A DNA stretch of 64,000 nucleotides from Primula veris. Lineage: Eukaryota; Streptophyta; Magnoliopsida; Ericales; Primulaceae. A program made the translations under genes and the position numbers. Where the stretch lies: assembly GCA_963682055.1 (NCBI GenBank), contig OY821742.1, positions 16,461,752 through 16,525,751 of the forward strand. Direction: 5' to 3'. Positions within the stretch are counted from its first letter, which is position 1. Each line of letters starts with the position of its first letter. This document shows positions 57,801-64,000 of the stretch, in pieces. Under the pieces are notes generated by a model. It worked only from the letters and a program-made list of their open reading frames with translations, made no database searches and was not told where the DNA came from.

Positions 57801-58330
57801 TCAGTGTGATCTTTTACTATCGCACAAGCGAGGTATCCATCACAACCTTTATTCAACAATTGATTCGCTTGCAAAGAAGAGATAATATTTGTCGAAACAT
57901 TTTTACGTTCACCTTCAAAAATAAACCCACGTTCCCCGGGAGGAGAAAAGACTACCCTCTTCCTATGGCAATCGACCACAGCATAAAGAGGCGATAACCA
58001 ATTCATACCTAATATCACATCAAAATCATGCATGTCCAACTCAATCAAGTCTACAGACGAGGCTCGACCATCAACTTCTACGACACACCCTTTACACACT
58101 GAACTTAAAATTATGGTTTCTCCAATGGGAGTAGCTATTGCTAAATTGCGATCTAGTTGCTCGACGGGTAAATGTAAGCGACGCAAGAATCTTGGTGAAG
58201 CCACGGAATGGGTACAACCAGAATCTATTAAAACTTTTGCTGGTACATTAGAAATTAAAATAGTACCTTGAACAACAGATGGTGAAACATTTTCCTGGTC
58301 TTTAGTGAGTGCATAAATGTGCCCTTGCAC
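54892..58330 (-). pseudogene. pol: Chromovirus pol (protease, RT, RNase H, integrase, chromodomain)
   Basis: Same frame as gag. Protease [12 protein letters not shown] (motifs [19 protein letters not shown] and [12 protein letters not shown]) whose catalytic box reads FIDNIL rather than FIDDIL, a loss of the second metal-binding Asp; RNase H ([23 protein letters not shown]). A TAG at 56369 then separates integrase (54956-56347): HHCC finger ending CLTCQQVK, core Asp in TTDFVCG, Asp in VSDRDPRF, Glu in GQSERTVQ. The C-terminal chromodomain (EILDYQEKTLRR... then KVWWRNHPKEEATWE) is split by a frameshift near 55010; the second half is read in the frame 54892-55197. Enzymatically this copy should be inactive. 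Confidence 0.9.
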
Positions 58331-59413
58331 GCTTGAGTTCTGCCCATGTGGTGTACCTTTTGGTGGTGGAACCTTTGATGTCCCGGTGCTGCCCTGGATT
58401 AGACTTTTTTGACCATTTCCAGACCGCGTGCTTTGGCAACTATAAGTTAAATGCCCCTCACCACAGTTAAAACAATGCTTTGTTTTCCCATCACAGTAGT
58501 GAGAGAAAGAATGATATTTCCCACATTTATAGCAAGGATTGCGATGTTGTTACACATAATTGCCGCCCGAAGAATTTCCTATTGTGAACTTTTTGTTTGA
58601 ATAATCTCCTCTGTTTTGATGTGTATGTTGAGGTTGCTCACGTTGTCTCTTTTGAAAGTGTTCTTGTCTTTTATCAGATAACTCACAGCTTGCCTCAGCA
58701 TTTTTTGCATTTTCCGCCGCGTCATGAAAAGTTTCAGATTTGCACATAATGTATCTTCCTTTAATCGACGATCTTAGGCCATTTTCGAACAACATAACTT
58801 TATCTTCCTTTGTTGCCACCATTTCAGGAGCATAGCGTGATAATTCATTGAATTTAACTTGATATTCGGCGACGGTCATGCCATCCTGTTGTAGATGAAG
58901 GAGTTCAGACTTTTTATTCTTTCGGAACGTCCACGGGTAATACTCATCTAAAAACAGTTTCTTGAATAATGTCCAAGTCAACTCATGTTTCTTATTTTCA
59001 TATTGGCAATCAATAGTATCCCACCAATCTTCAGCAGCACCTTGTAGTTGGTAAGTTGCCAAACTAACTCTTTGTTCATCTGACCCTTCAAGTCGAGCAA
59101 AAATTTTATCCATACCACACAACCAAATATCAGCTTCTTTGTCCCCTCCAGCACATGTGAAAACAGGGGCATTCGTCTTTAAAAACTTGTCGAAAAGCGT
59201 TCCTTTGCCAATAGTAAGTTGCTTATCAACATCTGTTATTTCAATTGTTGTTTTTTGCTTAGAAGCATTTGCTGTTTCATCACTGGCAGTAGGAATACTC
59301 TTGCGCTTTGATGTTCTCAAGGATGCAATAGGTATTTCTTCTCCTGTTTGATTCTGACTTGGTTGTTTGATGCCTTTATTTCCCTTGTTCGTCGAAGCCT
59401 TAGGAGGTGCCAT
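58331..59413 (-). pseudogene. gag: Chromovirus gag with in-frame stop
   Basis: ATG at 59413 (MAPPKAST). Gag core with LEGSDEQRVSLATYQLQG, AEDWWDT and the LFLDEYYPWTFR segment. A TAA at 58550-58552 interrupts it before the zinc knuckle(s) ([14 protein letters not shown] and [13 protein letters not shown]), which continue in the same frame into pol. Confidence 0.88.
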
Positions 59414-59568
59414 TCTGCATACAAGAATAATTGGGAAATAATTCCTCATTAGTAACTCAAACACGCCTACATGTATATATATAAATATATTTATCCTTGT
59501 TACTACAGTTTGCCTAAAATCCAATACTCAAAGGGGCCTTTACTTAGAACCGACTTTACTTAGAACCC

Positions 59569-59587
59569 TTAGCTCTGAATACCAACA
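59569..59587 (-). other. Chromovirus primer-binding site
   Basis: Minus strand TTGGTATTCAGAGC close to the 5' LTR end resembles the initiator-Met site TGGTATCAGAGC with one extra T. Confidence 0.65.
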
Positions 59588-59590
59588 AAT

Positions 59591-61176
59591 GTCACACCCC
59601 AAACTGGAATGTAGACACGGCCGAGTAACCCGCGCACCAGCACGTGGTACCCGTAAGCCTAAAACTTATGAGATTTCAAATATCAAATAAACACAAAGAA
59701 CCACCCACATCAGCAAAGAAACATAAAACAAATTTAGATAAATCAACATGAGATATGTGAGTCACGAGCTCTTATTCAATACCAAGATGAAAACGATCCT
59801 ATGATCCAATAGTCTTAAATAACGTAAACCTTCCACGAAATAGAATTAAAATGACATCGAATAACATCTGAAATGTCACAACTAGTACTAAAGAAAACTT
59901 GAATTTTATTAGACATAATTAAATAAAAAGACGCCTAAAGGAGGTCACGGTCTGGTCCCATATCAACTCGGTCACTTAGCTCAATCGCACACCTGAAAAG
60001 GGTTTTTAAAGAGAGATTAAGCCAAACGAGTTTAGTGAAGGATAACGAAACCTATAGAAGTAACATATGAAAAATAATAATAATAGCCTCAACTCCTTTT
60101 CAATTTTAGTTCAAGCCGCATATTGATTTACTTACCTTTTTATTTCAAAACAAAAGAATTGTTCAAATATATATATAAGCAATACATAAACACATAATCT
60201 GCAATAAGATGTACAAATACATTCAAATACTATAACATAAAGTAAGTCTCTAGCATAGTACAGACTATTTAAAGGCACCAGATACAGTTCATTGCCATAA
60301 GTTCATTTCTCTGGACGAAAAGCCCGTTGGATCCAACTATCGAACTCAAGTCACTTAGGTTGGCGGCCTAAGGTTTTCTTTAAGCCGATCCAGTTAAGGT
60401 CACCCTACTTAAGAGGCCTGTTCCAAAACCGTTGAGTAAACTAGAGTCGCCCATTTAAGTAGCTTATTCTCTAGCCACCAAGGTCACCCCACTTAAGAGG
60501 CCTGTTTCTTGGAATTTAAATCATTAATTCTGGCCCCTAAATAATCAACTAAAATAACATGTTCTCAAAAATATTACCAGTCCTTCTGAAATCATCGAAT
60601 AGTAGCTCAAACCAATATAACCAGAAACTACACTTTTACATTAATATTGAAAATAAGGATAAGTATACAAAACAATATTTGAAATAAGCCTGGGATCAAA
60701 TCAACTTTATATATATATATATATATATATGGTGCGAAATCACTCACCTGGTCAGCGTCCAAACAACCTGAAATACCCTACTAGAAGTAAGCGAATGACC
60801 TTAAAGGAGTTGGGGTTCTGGTTTGCCTTACCCTCTTTCTTGGCCACGTACCCTCTCTCTCTCTGTCTATGCGGTTTTAAACATGCGATAAATATGATTT
60901 TCAAAACTGTTTTGAGTTTGGATTTAGTTTAGGTGCAATTTAGGCTCTGTTTGGATAACTATACTACTTGACTCACTTATTTGCCCATGTGTACTTATAG
61001 TTATAATCACTTACTAATTCAGTCCTTATCATTTTTGTTTGAAGCACCTACCCCATAACTAAAAGTTACTGTGACTAAATAACAAGAAAAATAAACTTAG
61101 GCTATGTAACTAACTTTTTGTGAAAACAAGGACATGAATAAATTATTGCTATTGAGAATTATATTGGGGTTTCACA
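59591..61176 (-). repeat. 5' LTR of the chromovirus
   Basis: 1586 bp with TGTCACACCCC...GGGGTTTCACA termini; (TA)n run at about 60710-60730, shorter than in the other LTR. Confidence 0.92.
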
Positions 61177-61181
61177 AGTAC

Positions 61182-61915
61182 CATACCAATTGTTTTCTGG
61201 AGTTGCTATCATTATTTATTTGTTTATAATAAGTCACGGCAACAATCCGTTTATTTGTTTTCTATGGTATAGATTAATATATTTGTTCCACTTCTTATTC
61301 GTCCAGCACAGTTCTCTTCCCATTTCGAGGCCTGAAATTTATAGGGTCAAGCTGTTGAAGAGTTAAAATGAAACGTTAAATGTCAATCCGTGGAGAATAC
61401 ACTAGACACCAGTCTTCTCCCTTATGTTGTAAACTTGGGAACAAATCAGAGATGATCTTTGCTAAACACTTAAAGCTTAGTACAGTGAGCTCTGTCTATT
61501 TCTTCTTACTCAAGGACTCACGTTTAATGTTCTCTCCTCTTAAGCCCTATTGGTTCATTTTAAAGACTTATTCATGACAGAACATTTCAGGATAAACTTC
61601 GGGATCGGGATCGGATGACAATTTTAATTTCGTCGGATGTCCTGACTTGACCTGAATTTTTAATTAATTTTTTATTTTATTTTATATAACATATCTTTTT
61701 TATTTCAACACTAAAAATGTAAGTTAATTTATATCAAATGAAAGTTATGAGAATCAAACCTTATACGTTTAGCATGTAATGTAATCAATCTACCATATGA
61801 GCTAAAACCTTTTTTTTAAAATTTAGATAAATATAATATATATATGTATTTTTGAATATATAAGACTCTTAATTAAAGAAAAATATATATTTAAATTAAA
61901 AAAAGAGAAAATTAA
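61182..61915. other. Intergenic, no supported gene
   Basis: Original 3' flank of the F-box pseudogene, then AT-rich DNA. A GGGATCGGGATCGGATGACA-like stretch near 61600-61640 recurs in diverged, more GC-rich form near 63775-63930; no coding capacity is recognised. Confidence 0.45.
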
Positions 61916-62281
61916 GGATTGGACCATGAAAACAAAAGTATTTAAGTATTGGTCCGGATATAAAATTTAATTAAAGATTGGTCCGAATATAAAATTTAAT
62001 TAAGGATTGGACTATTATTTCTGAAACTAATTAATGATTGGTCCATTAATCATTAAATATAAAAGCTCTCCCAATCCAATTTATCTAATTAATCATTCTC
62101 TCTGTCCAAAAAAAAAAAAAAAAAAAAACTTCCAGAGAAATTCTCCCCCAAATATATCTCTCTCTACATACACACATAATATATATATATATATATATAT
62201 ATCTATTTTGCTGCCGCTCCTCCGTCGTTCCCTCCACCTCCGTCGCTGCCGTCGGAGGTTTGCTCCTCCTCCCTCTTGTCG

Positions 62282-62539
62282 TCACAAGCGGGCTGCCATC
62301 GAACCGCAAAGCATCATCGCGGTCGACACCCCCACCATCATCGCCGCAAAACCCACCGGAGTTATCGGAGGAGGTCGATTGGACGGTGACCGGAGCATGG
62401 AAAAGATCGTCGACGAGAGGTCGTTTATGGCCTGAGAATCTTGCTCTTCTAATCTCTTCTTGTTCTTCGTCAGAGCATCCACATCCTCTTGTGGTGCTGT
62501 TTTCTTGCTCTGGCTTACCCATAAAAAAAACCCGCACAA
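62282..62539 (-). pseudogene. GC-rich gene-like fragment inside the TIR element
   Basis: GC content jumps for about 320 bp amid AT-rich DNA. On the minus strand, 85 codons from ATG 62539 encode a charged segment (KNKKRLEEQDSQAIND), then SSTIFSMLRSPSNRPPPIT and a hydrophobic GFAAMMVGVSTAMMLCG stretch resembling the start of a membrane segment, then stop. Another minus frame (to 62558) is also open but low in complexity. It looks like a captured exon; the parent gene is not recognised. Confidence 0.4.
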
Positions 62540-62779
62540 GAACCCTATTTATCTCCAACAGAAGCCAACAACACTGAACTATGATTTGTTTGATTGAAGC
62601 TTTTTTATCTTCATAAATTAGTAGGGTGCAATCAAGTGTAAACCGGAGCTTTTAAGCAAGATGCGCCTAGCATTATTTAGAGGCTTTTTTCCAGAAACAT
62701 AAATAAGTTTTTTTTTTTTTTACTGAATAAGCTTCTTCACAAAAAAAGTGTTTTGAACCATCAAAACATGCCTTTTCTT

Positions 62780-63130
62780 ATTTTTCAGACTGTTTTCAGA
62801 GAGAACAGTGAGAGAGGTTTTAATTTATTGTTCAGACCGTTTATTTTTCAGACTGTTTTCAGAGAGGAGAGAGAGGTTTTAATTTATTTTTCAGACTGTT
62901 TATTTTTCAGACTGTTTTTTAATTAATTTATTTTTCAGACTGTTTATTTTTCAGACTGTTTTTTAATTTATTTATTTTTCAGACTATTTTTTAATTTATT
63001 TAATTTTCAGACTGTTTTAACATACTGTTTTCAGACTGTTTTTTTTTTACGTTTTTGGATTTTTATTTATTTATTTTTCAGACTGTTTTAACAGACTGTT
63101 TTCAGACTGTTTTTTTTACGTTTTCAGACT
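62780..63130. repeat. TTTTTCAGACTGTTT motif repeats
   Basis: More than a dozen irregularly spaced copies of TTCAGACTGTTTT separated by T-rich or TTTATTTAT spacers, inside the TIR element. Confidence 0.85.
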
Positions 63131-63420
63131 GTTTTCAGACTGTTTTTTTTACGTTTTTGGATTTTTATTGATTTTAGATTTTTGTTGATTTTTTGGGATT
63201 TTTAAAAAGAAAGCCGTGTTTTTTTGGGGTTTTGCCTCTTTTATTTTTTTTTGGATTTTTTTTTTATTTTTTCATTTTTGCATTTTTATTTTCTGAAATT
63301 TTTTCATTTTTTCTGATTTTTTACATTTTTATTCGTTAGTTAGGGGAAATGGACCAATCCTTAATTAGTTTCAGTTTCATGGACCAATCCTTAAATACTT
63401 TTATTTTCATGGTTCAATCC

Positions 63421-64000
63421 AAAATTTAACTTATATTGTTACTTAAAAAAAAGATAAATGAACATTATTTTTCGATTATAAAAATTATAATGATAATATA
63501 TCTTATTTAGTATGATAATTGTTACCTGTGTGAATAAAACTAAATAATAAAAGAATCTGATAAAAAACGTATCAATTTTTTTATTTACTCCATTATTTAT
63601 ATTCACTATTTTTTTTACTACATGTTAATTTATTTTTGCATTTATTAGGAGTGTTATTTTCAAACTAGCATTATGTTTCGTATTAATAACGTGTTTAGAC
63701 AATCATGAAAAATTATTACTTATCAAATGAAAATTGTTAATAAAAAATAAACTTATCGTAAAATGAAAACATATGTCGGAAGATTCGGGATAAACCTATC
63801 CCGACCCTACGGGATCCCGAAAAAGTCGGGTCCCGACTTTTGTCGGGTCGGGGTCGAGATTTTTTTTTTTCACTTTCAAAAGTAATCGGATCGGGATACG
63901 TGATGAGTGTCTACGGGTCGGATCCACGCCCTAACCCATCCCTAACAAAATGTATTTATTTCGTAATAAATTCCTAAGGTAAATTCTACATAATTTAAAA
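63421..64000. other. Intergenic, no supported gene
   Basis: AT-rich. A CGGGATCCCG / GTCGGGTCCCGAC-rich patch at 63777-63930 is locally GC-rich and partly palindromic; nothing else is recognised. Confidence 0.4.

Larger units (their letters stand above)
53228..61181 (-). mobile_element. Ty3/gypsy chromovirus retrotransposon
   Basis: The element is 53233-61176, flanked by AGTAC (53228-53232, 61177-61181). It has 3' LTR 53233-54844, polypurine tract 54845-54858, gag-pol 54892-59413, primer-binding site about 59569-59587 and 5' LTR 59591-61176. A chromodomain-like end places it among chromoviruses, most like the Tekay/Del type. By eye the LTRs differ at a few dozen positions plus a TA-run length change, so it is much younger than the copia element. 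Its coding region has two stops, one frameshift and an altered RT active site. Confidence 0.92.
61916..63420. mobile_element. Terminal-inverted-repeat element carrying a gene-like fragment
   Basis: The left end starts GGATTGGACCATGAAAAC and the right end, reversed, GGATTGAACCATGAAAAT; the match continues through AAAAGTATTTAAG and GATTGGTCC. A second inverted pair, GAAACTAATTAAtGATTGGTCC, follows inside (about 62018-62045 and 63345-63372). Flanks GAAAATTAA (61907-61915) and AAAATTTAA (63421-63429) could be a decayed 9-bp duplication, which would make it Pack-MULE-like. Inside: (TA)n, a GC-rich segment (62210-62540) and a long TTTTTCAGACTGTTT-repeat region (62780-63130). Confidence 0.55.

Overview
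This is nuclear DNA of a flowering plant, probably a eudicot. It is AT-rich and intron-bearing, has TTTAGGG-type interstitial telomeric repeats, and carries plant-only families (GGPP synthase small subunit, S40 senescence regulator, F-box/DUF295, plant mobile domain). Nested plant transposons of every major class fill it. The species cannot be fixed from sequence alone. No rRNA, tRNA or CRISPR array was recognised.

Layout. (1) 1-11002: most of a minus-strand Ty3/gypsy retrotransposon of Tat type, cut by the left window edge, with a 569-bp 5' LTR, a primer-binding site, gag-protease, and pol with a second RNase H. Downstream of pol lie a minisatellite and a block of plus-strand (antisense) coding exons with apparent GT-AG introns. 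(2) 12140-13414: a copia-type solo LTR with target duplication ATATA, directly in front of an intact single-exon gene for a catalytically inactive-type GGPP/GPP synthase small subunit (13551-14492). (3) 16636-17205: an S40/DUF584 senescence-regulator gene; then a small TAGCG-rich foldback/hAT-like element. (4) 20205-25059: a six-exon leucine-rich-repeat (RNI-like) gene on the minus strand. (5) 25140-42641: a 17.5-kb Mutator-like element flanked by the 9-bp duplication TTTAAAAAT, 80 bp upstream of the RNI-like start codon. It carries a MULE transposase fused to an OTU cysteine-protease domain and a plant mobile domain (PMD) gene, and is built around ACCGTAGAT palindromes. A complete 9.4-kb CACTA element (32384-41795, duplication TTA) is nested in the 5' intron of the PMD gene. 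(6) 44310-52002: an old, broken copia element (duplication AGAGT) in front of an F-box/DUF295 pseudogene. (7) 53233-61176: a younger gypsy chromovirus (duplication AGTAC) with a mutated reverse-transcriptase active site. (8) 61916-63420: a terminal-inverted-repeat element carrying a GC-rich gene-like fragment.

Interplay. The likely host genes are the GGPPS small subunit, S40, RNI-like and (dead) F-box genes. Transposons sit in the promoter of two of them and on both sides of a third. The order of events can be read for the nested pair: MULE first, then CACTA inside it. The MULE transposase and PMD genes are each interrupted by one lesion, whereas both CACTA genes splice in silico into uninterrupted frames (1072 and 579 codons), so the CACTA element is the one most likely to be autonomous.

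The strongest candidates for something under-described are the MULE that pairs an OTU-fused transposase with a PMD gene under palindrome-rich ends, and the spliced antisense coding block of the Tat-type retrotransposon. All exon boundaries were read by eye from GT-AG signals and frame continuity; none has transcript support here.
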